Numbered from the stretch's first letter, positions 44,212 through 56,939 are shown. The stretch is 64,000 bases of DNA from Planoprotostelium fungivorum (GCA_003024175.1 MDYQ01000184.1:1-64000); one strand, 5' to 3'. Numbers and translations: made by a program. The notes: generated by a model not told the origin, from the letters alone.

Positions 44212-45349
44212 ATGACGAGGCCCAATACGGATATCGAGTTAGATAGTGCCATCCGAAATTGGGTGTTAATACCCATCATCGTGGTCATGTTTTTGATCGC
44301 AATCCTCCGTCACCACATTATGAAGCTGATGAGGGACGATAAGAAGCCAGACCTGAAGAGTATCCGTGAAATGTGATTTCACATCCGTCCACGACCTCTC
44401 AAGTGACACGATGCAGGAACATTTTACTCAGAGCTAGAAGATTGAGAGCTAGCGCCAACAAATTGAGCTACTCCGCCTTCGTATCAAAGAAGACATTCTT
44501 CAACAACAAAGAAGTTGGACTCTTCAGGGTGAGCATCATCAGTTTTCGCATATTAAATGTTGCATGTAGGAGAGACCTGATATCGTAGCTGCGAGCAACC
44601 CGATGCAAGCTGCAAATCCACTGGCCAATCCAGCCATGAACCCAATCAACATGGTCGATATGATGAAGAAGAACATGGTCATGTACGTCCCTCAGATGTT
44701 CCTCATGACATGGGTCTCTTATTTCTTCTCCGGTTTCGTATGCGGTAAGCCTCTAAAGCATTCGTCCCACGATGATGCATCGTGAAATCACATTATCCAT
44801 AGACATGTTCGAGATCGTCATCTCTCCACGATGGACACGCTGACCTTCGACAGCTAAACTACCTTTCCCCCTCACTCAAACCTTCCGCACCATGCTTCAA
44901 CGCGGCGTGGAGCTCAACACGTTAGACGTCAGCTACGTCAGCTCCCTCTCATGGTACTTCTTAACTCTATTCGGTCTGGGCGGTGTCAACTCGATCGTCT
45001 TGGGAGAGCAATCGCGTGAGTCCATCATCTCATCGTGATCTCATCGTGATCTCATCGTGATCTCATCGTGACATCCGACAGTGGGCGACGACACTTCCCT
45101 CATGCGAGACCAGATGATGATGGGCATGGGTGGTGGTGGAGGTGAAAGTCTATATCTCGAACCACTTGTTCACCTTCAGTAGGAATGCCCGGGGCAGGTC
45201 CGTCTGTTTCTGATCTACTCAAAATCTACCAATCAGAGAGGGAGAATTTAGAGCTCATCAATCACGAGTGGGAGTTGCAAGAGGTCGAGTATCGCATCAT
45301 GAAGAAGGCAGTTCCAAAGAAGGAGATTGGATTGAAGAAGAATGAATAG
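44212..45349 (+). CDS. EMC3: ER membrane protein complex subunit 3
   Basis: The EMC inserts tail-anchored and multipass proteins into the ER membrane; EMC3 is its YidC/Oxa1-like core. The protein opens MTRPNTDIELDSAIRNWVLI, with the first helix followed by RHHIMKLMRDDKKP. It continues MVDMMKKNMVMYVPQMFLMT, WVSYFFSGFVCAKLPFPLT, FRTMLQRGVELNTLDVSYVS, SLSWYFLTLFGLGGVNSIVLG and ends ENLELINHEWELQEVEYRIM plus a Lys-rich tail, all matching the family in order. Introns lie near 44370, 44530, 44744, 45016 and 45143. One (about 45016-45080) holds four copies of a 13-nt repeat. Confidence 0.93.
45025..45071. repeat. Short tandem repeat in an EMC3 intron
   Basis: Four near-perfect copies of ATCTCATCGTG with AT spacing lie inside one intron. 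Confidence 0.75.
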
Positions 45350-45505
45350 AAGACCAGACGGAGGAGTGTATATAATGATCTTCCTTTACAGCCTGTCGTT
45401 CGTCCCGTCGTCTCTACATCATCGGCGTTCATCATCTTTCGAAGATGGATGCCATCTCGTTCAGATCTCGTCCTTGTTGTCATCTCATACGGCTTTGACA
45501 CGTGA

Positions 45506-46297
45506 TCATCCGGTGGATTTCCCTAAACTGAGGAGGGCTGCGGCGACGGTCGATGAATCTGTCTTCTTCACTCTTCGGTGTTGTCGCATGCTACTCGTCT
45601 CCTCTCTCCTTCGCTTGTAATTTGGGAAGACCGCATCGTCTGTGTCTGGGTAGCACAGCCGAATGGGTAGCTTGCCCGATTCGACCATCCAGCCCAATGC
45701 CCCAAAGATGACGTTGATCTGAGAGGAATGCAAGACCGGGTTGTCTATCCATCGAAGGAAGGTGGTCGAGAATCGTTGTGATGGTTCTGTAGAAAAGTAT
45801 GGTATCTGATTGCATGTCGTCCAGATCTCTTGTTGAACCTCGCTGGGTAGCTGATTGAGCTGTCGATCCCAGGAGGTGAGAAGGTGCAGCTGGTAGAGTG
45901 TTGATGGGAGGGTGGTGCCCCAAGGATGCACCGTAACGGCTAGCTTCTTGTGAGATTCCAAGTTAGGATCCTTGCTGAAGAAGAGACTGCAGTTGAGAGC
46001 GACGAAGAGAAACTCCATACGAAGGACGTCTGCTGGACCTGAGCTCCATTGATGTAGGAGACGACCAAAGTGAAAGTCCGTCACGTGTTTGTCCTTGAGC
46101 CCACAGAAAGAGAATAGAAGGGTCCATGCATCGGATCTTGTTGAATCTGTTGCATTATCGTCGAAAACTTGTGCGATGCTACACGTTCGTGAGGTGATGT
46201 GCTTGTAATAGTCTGCAGACGTGTATCGACTCAAGGGCATTACGGCCACTCTTCGGGAGCGTGCCGAGGGTGTTGGTGTGTCGATATTTGAAACCAT
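45506..46297 (-). CDS. Intronless 263-aa protein, unrecognised
   Basis: A single open frame starting MVSNIDTPTPSARSRRVAVM. Its middle is mixed helical and hydrophobic (WTLLFSFCGLKDKHVTDFHF, VLRMEFLFVALNCSLFF, FLRWIDNPVLHSSQINVIFG), and the C-terminus is basic (NYKRRREETSSMRQHRRVKK), a plausible nuclear signal. No signal peptide or membrane helix is evident. I recognise no family. Lack of introns is unusual here, shared only with the cyclin. The 3' end lies tail-to-tail with EMC3, about 155 bp away. Confidence 0.65.
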   Translation of the reverse strand: MVSNIDTPTPSARSRRVAVMPLSRYTSADYYKHITSRTCSIAQVFDDNATDSTRSDAWTLLFSFCGLKDKHVTDFHFGRLLHQWSSGPADVLRMEFLFVALNCSLFFSKDPNLESHKKLAVTVHPWGTTLPSTLYQLHLLTSWDRQLNQLPSEVQQEIWTTCNQIPYFSTEPSQRFSTTFLRWIDNPVLHSSQINVIFGALGWMVESGKLPIRLCYPDTDDAVFPNYKRRREETSSMRQHRRVKKTDSSTVAAALLSLGKSTG

Positions 46298-46464
46298 ATT
46301 TTAGATATCAAAATATCTCCTAGCACGAAATTGCTCCCTCGCATCATCTTAGAATCCACTAACCTCAAGCGAAAGACACTCTTCAAACCCTGTCTCCGTC
46401 TCTTTATTCACAAATTGCTGTGGATCCTCTCTGTTTGTCTCACCATCGCGAGGACACGTCAAAA

Positions 46465-48484
46465 TCAGAATTGGCGTGGTCTTTTCTTCCCCCTATCTCC
46501 CTTGTCTCCCCTGCCTCTGTCTCCTCCCCGCTTATCTCCTCTTCCTCTCCCCCACTTTTCTCCTCTTCCTCTCCCCCACCCTCTCATTACACCTCTACCA
46601 ACAGACGCGGGCGCAGAGAGAGGCTTGTCTAACAGCTCCCCCCTCGGATCTGGCTCCTCCACAACGGAGTGGTGCGTCTCGTAGTGCTCTAGATAGTCTT
46701 CCAAGTCCACCTGCCTTCGCATCAACGACATCTCATCTCGGATGGATCACCTGCGCGCCACAAATGTTGCAGGACGAATCCGTGATGCGATAATCATCTG
46801 AAATTCCTTCTTCTTGTAGTTTGTAGTAGCTGCTCAACTGTGCGTCGGTGAAAGAGTAGTCGACGCTCTCTATCATTGGACTCTCGCTTGAAGGTGCAAG
46901 CTCAACGGGCTCCAATAAGGGCGGTGGTTCTACCGGTGGATTCTGTTCTATTTTCCTGAAGGAGCGTTTGGCAGAGGGATCGATGCTGGTCGTGATGCGA
47001 AAGTTGGGACCACAGTATGGGAGATGATTCTCTTCGTCGGACAATTGTATCGGACTCCTCGGTATGTCTTCTCTCTTCGTTCTCTCTTCTTTGACTCCCT
47101 CTTGTTTGACTCTGTCGTCTATCCCTCTCTCTTGTTTGACTCTGTCCTCTGTCCTTCTCTCTTGTTTGACTTTGTCCTCTGTCCTTCTCTCTTGTTTGAC
47201 TCTGTCCTCTCTGCTCCTCTGCTCTTGACGATCTCGTTCTCTCTCTCTGTCCTTCTGTCCTCTGCTCCTCTCTCCATCTCTGTCTCTCGATGTCTCTAAC
47301 AGCAGGAGCTTCTCTTCCAACTTGTTCGTCTCGGACCTCATCTTGGTGACGTCTCCCTTCAGTCTCTGAATCTTCTCTTTCTTTCTCTTCAACTTGTCCG
47401 TTGTGGTGTTGTATTCCTCCATCACATCTCTCCACTTTCTCGTCTCCTTGTCTTTCAGCATGCTGAGGTCTTCCAACTCGCTCCTCTGCGATTTCAGTTG
47501 CTCCTGCAACTTTTTGTTTTGCTCCCCGAGTCTCTCGCATTCTTTCTGCGATGTCTCCTTCTCTTCGGATAGTTTTGCGTTCTCGAGCCTTGCATCGTTC
47601 AGCTCGGCCACGGCCCATCTCAGAGTCTCTTGCGTCTTCTCGTGTCGATCGCTGAACGATTGAAAATATTGCTCCTTGAGATGATTCGCCTCGTCTAATT
47701 CTCTCCGCAGATCTTGGGCCAACTTGCGTGCTTCGTCTCTCTCTTGGGCGAAGACGTCCGCATTGTTCAATTTGACGAGGACTGATTCGACGATGCTGAG
47801 ATCGGTGTCTGACGTGTCCATATGATGGGCCATGGCAATGGCAGATCGTTGATTGTCCGTCTGTGGAGTTCTATCCGCCTCTTGTACGATGGGTGGCGCG
47901 ACGATGTTCTGAATGGGTGTGTCCGCTACTTTCGTGGTGAATATGCTGGGGAAGAAACTGGAACCTGAAGAGGACCTGTGTGCATCCTCTCCATTCTTCT
48001 TCGGTGATGGTACAGTGTATTGTGTGCTGATGGTTCCGCTGCCGCTCCTCTGTTCCAGTGATAGGGTCTGTGGTGTTGGTGCATTGTCTGATTTTCCGTG
48101 GTCGAAGTGGCGGTCTGATCCCTCTCCGTACCTCCTGGAAGGTACCTCTCGATTCAGTTGCTCGTCTTGCGTTCTTTTGTCTTGTTCATCTCTGCTCCGA
48201 CTTCTATCTGCGTTTTGTGATCCATACAGTCGCGGATCTTGTGGTTGATCCCGTGTGTTGCTGTTAGATCGATACATGTTCGATTCTCCCCCTCTTTCAA
48301 ATGGTCGACGATCGAATGTATGCATACACGAGATTCCAAGGTCTCTTAATCGTCTCGGTGGAAGTGGAAGTGATAGAGGAAGTGGTTGGCGATTGTCAGT
48401 TTCGTCGGTCCCCTGTGCGGCTGAACCTGCGATGTCCCCTTCACCGATGCGTGGAAAAAAAGGTAAATGGCTGGCTACAACCAT
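46465..48484 (-). CDS. Coiled-coil protein with C2H2-like zinc finger and RGG tail
   Basis: After a disordered Ser/Arg-rich N-terminus comes a long coiled coil (about 47300-47780; LEEKLLLLET, KLQEQLKSQRSELEDL). Near-identical DRVKQERRTE repeats (about 47080-47210) follow, then an acidic/Pro-rich part. The C-terminus has SCNICGAQ joined across a short intron (about 46704-46745) to VDLEDYLEHYETHH, making a C-x2-C-x12-H-x4-H zinc finger. It ends in an RG-rich tail (GWGRGRGEKWGRGRGDKRGG), typical of RNA binding. The finger resembles autophagy or TBK1 adaptor fingers in layout only. The start is uncertain: ATGs at 48484, 48322 and 48277 are all in frame. Confidence 0.75.
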
Positions 48485-48779
48485 CTATTCACACATTATG
48501 GGGAAGTTGTGTGAATGGGTCTCATGATCGTCATTAGCAAGCGTGTACTGCCTATAAATGTATCAGAAAGCTCACTGTATAATGCTCGATTTGTGCTCAG
48601 CGGTGAATATTGACGACGAGTAGCAGAATCGACACGTTTGATCATGTAGAAGTTCAATCGTTTCACACTACCTGCTTGTGAGAAGTCAGCTCTGTGGACG
48701 CACGAGAAAAAATGAGAGGCAAATCTATTGTAGTTGCTCGCTGATTGGGCCTTCCTTGATCAGAATCACACAAAACCAG

Positions 48780-51700
48780 ATGCATGCGGCCAAGAAGTTC
48801 CGCACAACGGATGGAACATCCATATCTGCTATTGTAAGTCACATTCTTTATCAAATTCTTAACCATTCCTCATTCTACATCACAGAGCAGACCACACAGA
48901 GAACAACAGAATATAAACATACCACACGAACCAAGATCTCGAGGGATTGATCACCTGATGGAAAACACGAACGTGGGCGATCGATATCATATGCTCTACT
49001 CATTCGAACAGCCCACGTATTGTAACAACAAAAGCATGATGTCCGTCATAGGCGCATACCTCTCTCCCGAAATTCTCCGTTCTGAATCGAATCAAGGTGA
49101 AGATTGATGATTCAATCGACCGTTGCATTCTGAATCATCGACAGTCACATCTTCGGGTATTTTTCCGCAGATCGATCGTTGTTGGGCCGTCATCGATGGA
49201 GACTTTTACACTTGGCGTGTAGAAGATCGGTGAGCCACGTGATCTCATGCACCATCTCACCTCCACCAGAAGTGACATCTTCCTCCACAGAGCCATCGAG
49301 ATCGGCCCCGTCGTTGCTGCCGGACTCGTCAGGACCAATCGACAGGTACACGTCTACGACTTGAATCGTGGTGTCGATCATCTCATCCCATCGCAGATCA
49401 CCACCCCTGATGTGTCCTTCTTGTTAGCCGTCGCCAGCTGTAGCGATATTCTACTCTACCCTGTTACTTACAACAGCACGGGTCAAGTGATCATCTACCC
49501 CGCCGGTGACCAATTTTCCATCAAATTTCCCACCAATTTTCCCCCCATTTTCCACTGACTCGATTAGAACCAGGGTTGAGGGTCAAGACTGGTGGAGTCG
49601 TCTTGAATCATTTCGTCGACACCGAGGGGGGGAGACTGTTCGGCACGTCAAACGATGGAGACCTCTACGAGATCAAATACGGAGGTGAAAATCGAATGAA
49701 GACAATCGAAATTGATTCTCTGCAGTGAAGAAGGGCATCATGTCCATCCTTCACGGAAATCGATTGGTTAATCACAGCGCCACCGTGTTTTCTAGGTTAT
49801 TTCCGTCGGCCCTGAGGTGCGTTGTAGATGGAAGATCGCGTGAAATTTCTCACGCAACGCAGGATGAGGAATTCAATGATCAGTGCGGTGGTCGATGAAT
49901 CGAGGAAAACGTTGTACACTCTATCTCGTGACTCCACGATCCAGGTTGTAGATCGAAATTCCCACGAAATTTCACTCACATTTCGCAGACATTTCACCTC
50001 GGCGAGCAGGGTGAAGGGATGGTTTGGATCGGCAGGCACAATCCTCTCGATTCCCTCAGAGAAACACAGCAGAAGGTGAAATTCTGTCGACGCAGAAGAT
50101 AACGCGGATAGGCACGTCGTATCGTCAGCATCTACCCTCTCAGCGTGAAGGATTCTCTGCAGTACCAATTTGTCTGCGTGACCGACACCGGCGTCCGACT
50201 CTTCTATCGAGTGCAACTCGTGAGTCGTCCTCTATCTTCTATCTTCTGTCCTCTATCTTCTATCTTCTGTCTTCTATCTTCTGTCTTCTATCTTCTATCT
50301 TCTGTCTTCTGTCCTCTGTCCTCTGTCTTCTATCTTCTATCTTCTATCTTCTATCTTCTGTCGATTTAAATGTTTGACAGAAAGATGAGAGATTTTTCCA
50401 TTTGGGAACGATCAGACCCCCTCCTCATCTGAGAGAGAAGATCCTGCCTCTACAATTGGACCAGATGCAATCTGACTTCATGGTCAAAGTGGAGGGAGAA
50501 GAAGACGAGTACAGAGTCAACCACGTCGAATCCGCTCTCTTTCACGAACACATCTGTGTCATGTGTCTGCGAGGAGAAGAAAATGTGAGAAGAGGAAAGA
50601 GAAATATTTCGTCATTGTAGATAGGAGTCCACCGTGTTGGGCTGCGCCGTCGATTGTCACAAATCTTACGCTTGCGAGGAACACACGGCTCTGCAGGTGA
50701 TTACGTATGGTTACGTGTGATGACGTAATCAACTCCCACAGTTCCCACAACCTATTCTGTCCGCCAGCTCTTTCCTCGATTTCACCGAAATCGACTCCAT
50801 CTACAACGCGACACCGGTGAGTTTTTTCTACGAGATTTCGACTGAAAATCTCAGGCATGGGGTCAAGAGATCTGGTCTCAGCATTACACTCAACCAAAGA
50901 GGTTCACACTACTGACGAGGCAGGGTTGCTATCGCATTATGAAGAACAGACCCATCGACACACTCTCCACCATAGCCGAAGACCTAGAGACGGGTAGATC
51001 TCGTTCGCAGAACCGTTTGGAGGTGAGATTTCGCCGGAATTTCGTTAAAATTTCGCAGAGTTTTCGAACTCTCATGGGAGACTACGACTGCTGCGTCAGT
51101 GCATTGATTCTCGCCTGCATGTGCGATGTGTGGTACAAAAATAGCCCATCAAAGGAGAGAATGATACAGATGTACACGAAGATCTTTTTCGATTGCGCGG
51201 GTGAGCGTCGACACGAGGGCGTCGACATTTCTGACGACACCAGAGGGAAACGAAATGGGGACACCCATCAGCCGAGATTCCAATGGTGATGTCAGACTAC
51301 AACGAGCCAACTGAATCTTCCAGGTCAGAAGAATCTTCCGGATCATTTCTCCGCCTTCAGCGTCATCACTGATCTCATCGACATCTACTTGTCCCCTCTA
51401 CAACGCAGATCTCTATTGAACGAAGTGAGATTTTCATCACCCGAACATCGTGGAGCTGATGTGGGAAGCTGGGAACCCGATGGAGAACGAACAAGGACCA
51501 ATTAGAAGAAGTTCGATTCAGGCTCGATCAGATGTGTACCTTTGTGAAGAGCAGTGAGTCATCACGCGTTCATTCTCACTGAAGAAATTAGACGTGAAGA
51601 GGTTGTCACCCGTCAACCAGAAGAGAGACCGCAGGACGAGCAAAGCATTCTTATCTCGACCTTCTGATGTCATCGATTATCTGGACCAGCAAGTGCAATT

Positions 51701-53986
51701 GCTGTCGATTTTGGCCATCTACAACGACAGACCCGTCGGTCTATTACAACAGTGAGAATTCTCGATACGATTCATCGCGAACATTATACGATAGAAATCG
51801 AATCATCGATCGATTCAAATCGTCGATTTGATTTCGTTCGAGGATTCAAATCGAGTGACGACATCAGGTTATCTGAAGAGAGCGGCAAGATGGTGAAAGA
51901 ATGGGACTCGAAATCACCGCAGCGAAACCAACGTCTCTGCCGGGAGCTCATACACATCCTCTTGAACGCACCGGACGCAGAGAAGGTGAGACGATGACTC
52001 GATGACGTCACGTGACATCACGAACAGTTGATCCAGCAGGTGAAGAAGAGCTGTCCCTCTTTCTTTCGGCCTAGAGACCTGCAGAGACATCAAGCGATGG
52101 ACATACTGAAGAATCTACCAGTAGAGGTAGAAACCAAGGCCAACGCATTATCGATGGCGAGAGAAGTGAGTACCTCGTTACGTAACTCGAAATTTCGCCG
52201 ATATTTCGCAGTTGTTGGTCGAATCTGCCGCTCACGTTCCCATTCACCGTGCCTTCCAAGTGTTCAAGAAGGAAGGAGACTACAGATCCATGGTATCGAT
52301 CGCATTCGCACATGCAAGATGTGTCGACGTCGACAATCTGTCGCTCTCTTACCTCAGAGAAGCGGAAGAGAACGAGAATCACCCGGGTAACGAGAGACTG
52401 AAGGCCAGGATGGAATATTACCAGAATATTCTCGATGCGTTCCAGGAATTGTGGCGGGAAAACGACGATGAAGTGAAGGAGAAGGTGAGATGTCGCACGA
52501 GATATCACACATCTGACACTTACAGCTGATGGATGCCGTCGTTCAGCAGAGAGACGACTGCTTTCAGTACGTCCTCTATCGATGGTTTTTAGATTCAAAT
52601 CTGGGCGAAGAATTGATTCAGGTGACAGACTCGATCATGAAACGTGTGACACGTCATCAGTACAATCACTCTCCCCTGCTGGAAGAATTTTTGCAGAGCC
52701 ATTCGAAACATCCGTTGAACATGAGGCTGCTGGCAGCTTATTACGAAAGGATGTCGGAATACGACAAGGCTACGAAGATCTACAAGAATCTGTCCACTAC
52801 GAACGGTAACAGTGACCTCGAGCAGAGGTGATCCATCTACAACCCGCCACGTTCGCTCTGACCCGTTGTAGATTGAGAGACCTGAGAAAAGCCTTGGAAT
52901 GCCAGAGGAAGAGAGGACTGCTGGATGAAACCATCGTGTACCAGATCGTGTTAGGCGAATTGCAGGAGGAATTATTATCCGACGTCAGGGCTCACGAGCA
53001 ACTGTACACGGTAGACGTAATACGAAATTTCACGGAAGAGATCAACAGTCGACTGTACGATGAGAATGAGGTGGGAGGGTCACGTGTGGGTTTCATTCAG
53101 ATGAAACAGTTGTACAAGGCGGCGTCGAGATACGACCGGTGGGAGACTCAGTTGAAGGTGAGAAATAAATCCATTTCGTCTGGATTTCATTCTCATCCGG
53201 TAAAGGTGTTGCACGCTACCGATCACGGGTCCAACGAATTTGAAGAGCGAATCAAGAAACTGTGGAACAACATCATTGATTTCGGTGGGATATCATCGAT
53301 GCATCGTCATCACATCGTCGATTGACAGACCACACAGACGTGAAGGATTCTGATTCGGAGCATCTGGCCGACCAAATCAACGATTTATCGCAGCTGCATC
53401 CATCCACAGTGAGTCCATCCATCGAACACGATGATGTGACGTCAAACAGGCTTTTCCCCTCCCTCACCTCATCAGTCGATTAGAAGATGCACACATGCAG
53501 TTGAAAGACGTCAGAGACGACCTCGATTGGGTCTACGGCATGTTTCTACCTCTGCCCGGTGTAGAGTTCTCCTCTCTCGTTCAAATCTACGATCAGATAT
53601 CAAAGGTGAGTCTCTCACAATTCGAATTCTCATTCATTGTAGGACACACAATCGGAAGAGAAGAGAGCTTATTTATACGGAGTGATCTACACGTTAATCG
53701 ATGAATGGACGAATTACTATCACACGATAGAGAGGGGAGTGGACAGGGAGGAAGAGAGGAGAAAGATGACAAGAGCAAGGATCGATCACATTTTGGGAAG
53801 GTGAAAGACTCGGCCATTCAAACGTGCTGAATCATATGCAACAGGGCCATCACTGAATTGAACGGACTCAAGAGACTCGGTAGTAGAGAAGAAGGAAGGG
53901 CATACCAACTGCTGGTCGACGACTGTAAAGACCTCCTCACATTCATCTACCCCAACAAGACGATCGAACGATCTCCGCACATGTGA
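48780..53986 (+). CDS. NUP155: Nucleoporin NUP155/Nup170
   Basis: An inner-ring scaffold nucleoporin. Start MHAAKKFRTTDGTSISAI at 48780, then an intron and the N-terminal propeller: IDRCWAVIDGDFYTWRVEDR matches my memory of the NUP155 ISRAWLTIDSDIFMWNYED block. Further blades include FVCVTDTGVRLFYRVQL. The alpha-solenoid half shows LSILAIYNDRPVGLLQQ, QRDDCFQYVLYRWFLDSNLG, RLLAAYYERMSEYDKATKIY, TVYQIV-type helices and VYGMFLPLPGVEFSSLVQIY, in the family order. About 25 introns; many end TTTCGCAG or GTTGTAG. Stop follows TIERSPHM. Exon limits between 49560 and 51750 are approximate. Confidence 0.87.
50227..50362. repeat. TCTTCTATC/TCTTCTGTC microsatellite in a NUP155 intron
   Basis: An interrupted array of 9-nt units (TCTTCTATC, TCTTCTGTC, TCCTCTGTC) fills a pyrimidine-rich intron directly before its acceptor region. 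Confidence 0.85.
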
Positions 53987-54246
53987 TCCCATTTTCTCCA
54001 TAGAAGAGCGAGACGCAACGTCAAATGGTCCGATAATCGACAATAAATGTTTTTCGGCGAATACAACGGTTTCACAACACACTTTATGAGGGTCTGAGTT
54101 CTTTACCAAAAAACCACTCGACAACCGTGGAAAAGTGAAGCTCAGAATTTAACGTCGATTTCCCTCCCTCCATCCTGAGCTCGCCTTACTACTATATAAA
54201 GTGAGAGATGATCATGATTATATTATGATAAAAGATGAAAAAAAGA

Positions 54247-55563
54247 TTAAAGATTGAGAAATTGACACTCCTCTGGATGCGATTTCCTCTTCCTCTCGTT
54301 GACCGTTGCTCTCTTCAAGGCGGCAGATAGATCCGAGACGGCAGGTTGTAGATCGACCTCAGAATATCCAGTGTGGTATTCGGCGTCAGCGTCCCACTCC
54401 TTCCCGGCTCTCTCGAGGACAAGATAAACTGCGGCGGCGGCCCTCGTAGATGGCAAATGGGCCGTCATGCTGAGATCCGGTAGAGTCACGTCCAAGACAA
54501 ACTTGACGGTACGGTATTCCAGCGAACACAGCCCGGCGGCGAAGATGAACCTCCTGACGAAAGAAACGGCGGTAGGTAGATCGATGGCATAGTCTAGAGT
54601 CGACAGGATGACCCTCTCGGCCTTGAGAAAGAGTGGGATCGTGTAGTTGCAGTCGAGGCAGAGGTCGACGACGTCCGGATAGCTCAGTCTCCAGCTCTCC
54701 TTTCCTTCGACCTTGTTGGCGATGATGAAGCTGGTGGCGGTGATGAGCTGGTAGTCCGTCATGTTCGTTCGAACTCTGCTGAGATAGTGGTCCAATATCT
54801 GTACGGCCAAGTGAGTGACGTCCGAGACGACTCCGTGGGCCTCCGATAGTTCTTGGATCCAGCCGATCATGATGGCGCGATGAGCTGGCTTCAAGCAGAG
54901 GGCCTCCCTGTCGAACGGGCAGGCCAGCTCCTTCTCCAAGAGGTAAAGTTGGATGTCTGCGGCGTATTCGGAGCTGATGAAGGAATCCATCGTCGCATCG
55001 CGGTCGATGTCCGAGACGTGATGGGGTCGGGGGCGTCCGGGGTGTCTCAAGAGGGCGCTGGGATGGTTGAACTTCTTCGGAGGCGGCACATGCGACGCAG
55101 CTGATGACGAGATGGAGGATTTCGGTAGAGTGGTGGGCCTCTTGACGGCCGTTGGTTTCTGTGGGACGACGGTCTTCAGAGGGGGTCTCGCATGCGTCGT
55201 CTCATGCGATTGGGTCGGTCTCGGTTGTAGCCGGGGTGCTTTGTGGACGGTAGAGGGCAGTTTGTTCTCGTCCACTGTGTTCGTCTTCTGTTTCTTTGTC
55301 ACTCGGGCGTTCGTGATGTCCTTTAGAGGTGAGCGCTTGTGGGTGGCTCGTTCTGCGTTGGTAGACTTTTCTTGAAAGATGGTGAATCCTTTGAAGTCGG
55401 CTGGCTTTGTGATACGGGAAGCCTTACGGCTTGGGTTACGGATGATTGGGTTGGATGTCATGAGGGCTGTTGGTGTTGATTCTGTTGGTACTGTGGCTTG
55501 CTCTCGATCGGAGCTCGTGAAAATGAAATTGAAACGGGCATGAGAAGAATAAAAGTGGTCCAT
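54247..55563 (-). CDS. A/B-type mitotic cyclin
   Basis: A single open frame of 438 codons. The N-terminus is basic and disordered with a canonical destruction box RSPLKDITN (RxxLxxIxN), the APC/C signal for destruction in mitosis. The cyclin box runs from about residue 205: YAADIQLYLLEKE, HRAIMIGWIQELSEAHGVVS (MRxxLxDWLxEV-type helix, with I for the usual Val), LAVQILDHYLSRVRTNMTDY, and LITATSFIIANKVEGKESW. A second fold follows with ERVILSTLDYAIDLPTAVSF and RRFIFAAG. Pairing with a CDK1-like kinase is inferred. A start at 55458 (MTSNPIIRNP) is also possible. No introns, unlike its neighbours. Confidence 0.9.
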   Translation of the reverse strand: MDHFYSSHARFNFIFTSSDREQATVPTESTPTALMTSNPIIRNPSRKASRITKPADFKGFTIFQEKSTNAERATHKRSPLKDITNARVTKKQKTNTVDENKLPSTVHKAPRLQPRPTQSHETTHARPPLKTVVPQKPTAVKRPTTLPKSSISSSAASHVPPPKKFNHPSALLRHPGRPRPHHVSDIDRDATMDSFISSEYAADIQLYLLEKELACPFDREALCLKPAHRAIMIGWIQELSEAHGVVSDVTHLAVQILDHYLSRVRTNMTDYQLITATSFIIANKVEGKESWRLSYPDVVDLCLDCNYTIPLFLKAERVILSTLDYAIDLPTAVSFVRRFIFAAGLCSLEYRTVKFVLDVTLPDLSMTAHLPSTRAAAAVYLVLERAGKEWDADAEYHTGYSEVDLQPAVSDLSAALKRATVNERKRKSHPEECQFLNL

Positions 55564-56939
55564 TGGCGGGAAAAGAAGGAATGGGAGGACTATGGAGTAG
55601 AATTTCGAAATGGATCACTTTGCACGATAGAACTACAATACGAAGGATAGAGATGGAGGCGAGATGATGAGAGATCAGAGGAGGAGAAACGCAGTTCTCT
55701 CACCTCCACGCGATGGAATCGTCTATACGAACGAAGAGACGTAGGTGGACGATTGAATGATGGAAATGATACATCTGAAGTCGCACAGTGAGCGCTCTAG
55801 AATTTTAGAAATCATGCCGACGTATTATTCTCCCTCTACGTTTCTCTGCGTTTCTGTTGAAATGGATGATCATATCATAATCGGTGAGCTCTATACCGAT
55901 GAGATTAAAGATCTTGTCATGATCACTTCTATTCCTACGATAACCATATTATCTCCTCGAAAATTCACACCTTCGATTATCAATTGTCCATGAAAAATGT
56001 CGAGCTCGTCCTCCTCTTAGATTTTCCTCTATCATCTATCCATCTTCTCTATCCACAAAGAACCTACTCCTACTCCCCTCTCCATCCTCTTAATCTCGTC
56101 CGATACAATGCTTCCCACCTATGGAACAAGTGAAGAAATCCGTCATCAATGAATCATCGTCATTCGACCATTCTTGGAGGATCCAGGCTGGATCATTGTC
56201 TACATGTACTGTACTCACACTGCGATGCAGAAATCATCAGCTGTGGTGAACCATCACCGGGGGGCGTCAGGAATCCAGGAATCCAACGGATGTCTTCGAG
56301 ATGGTGTCGGTGTCTCTTTTGAAGCCGAGGCGGGAGAATCAATCGTTGTAGATTCATGGGGAGGTCACGTGGACATCTGATTTGTACACATAAAGTTTGG
56401 ATGTTCACTGGTTGTTCTGTGGAGAAGGGTATGTCATTCGATGTATCGGTCTGGTTTATTCTCGCAGAGTGGGCTTCTATGTGGCTGGCTTGAGTAGCTG
56501 AGGCTGTTCCCGGATGGATCCCACACTCTGCCAGCAACTGCATAGTTTGGATGAAACCTTTGTGATGGTCTCATTGGATTGTGGTGAAGAGGATGAGCCA
56601 AGAAGAACTCCTCACTAGATGATGATGTCGTTTGATGCCACCTTTCTGATGGCTTGGTTTTGTTTTACTGTTGGGTCCAGCTCATCACGAGTCAAAAGGA
56701 AGCTGAAGGACTCGATCTTTCCTCCTTCCACTGCCGAAAGCAGATCACACGTGGTTGCTCAACAGGCTTTCATCAAACATACGTGTGGACTCAGACACCT
56801 ACGATCATATGGCGATGTTAACTGTGATGGGAGACCACAAAAAAGCCCTTTGAATGTGACGTCAAGACGTTCTGTTTATTCTTTGATCTACCTATACAGA
56901 TGAAAACCAGAGAGACGAATAAAATCTATACAATTTCGT
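55564..56939. other. Long intergenic stretch, cyclin to USE1
   Basis: About 1.4 kb, the largest gap. Open frames at 55757-55993 (+), 56193-56543 (-) and 56619-56903 (+) show no domain, no convincing introns and no family resemblance. It could hold an unrecognised fast-evolving gene. Confidence 0.4.

Noticed and set aside
46902-47618. Alternative minus-strand frame rich in Arg/Glu
   Set aside because: Shifted reading of the coiled-coil gene; the main frame has the ordered coiled coil and leads into the zinc finger.
55757-56903. Three small frames between cyclin and USE1
   Set aside because: None shows a domain, and attempts to join them by GT-AG introns fail on phase.
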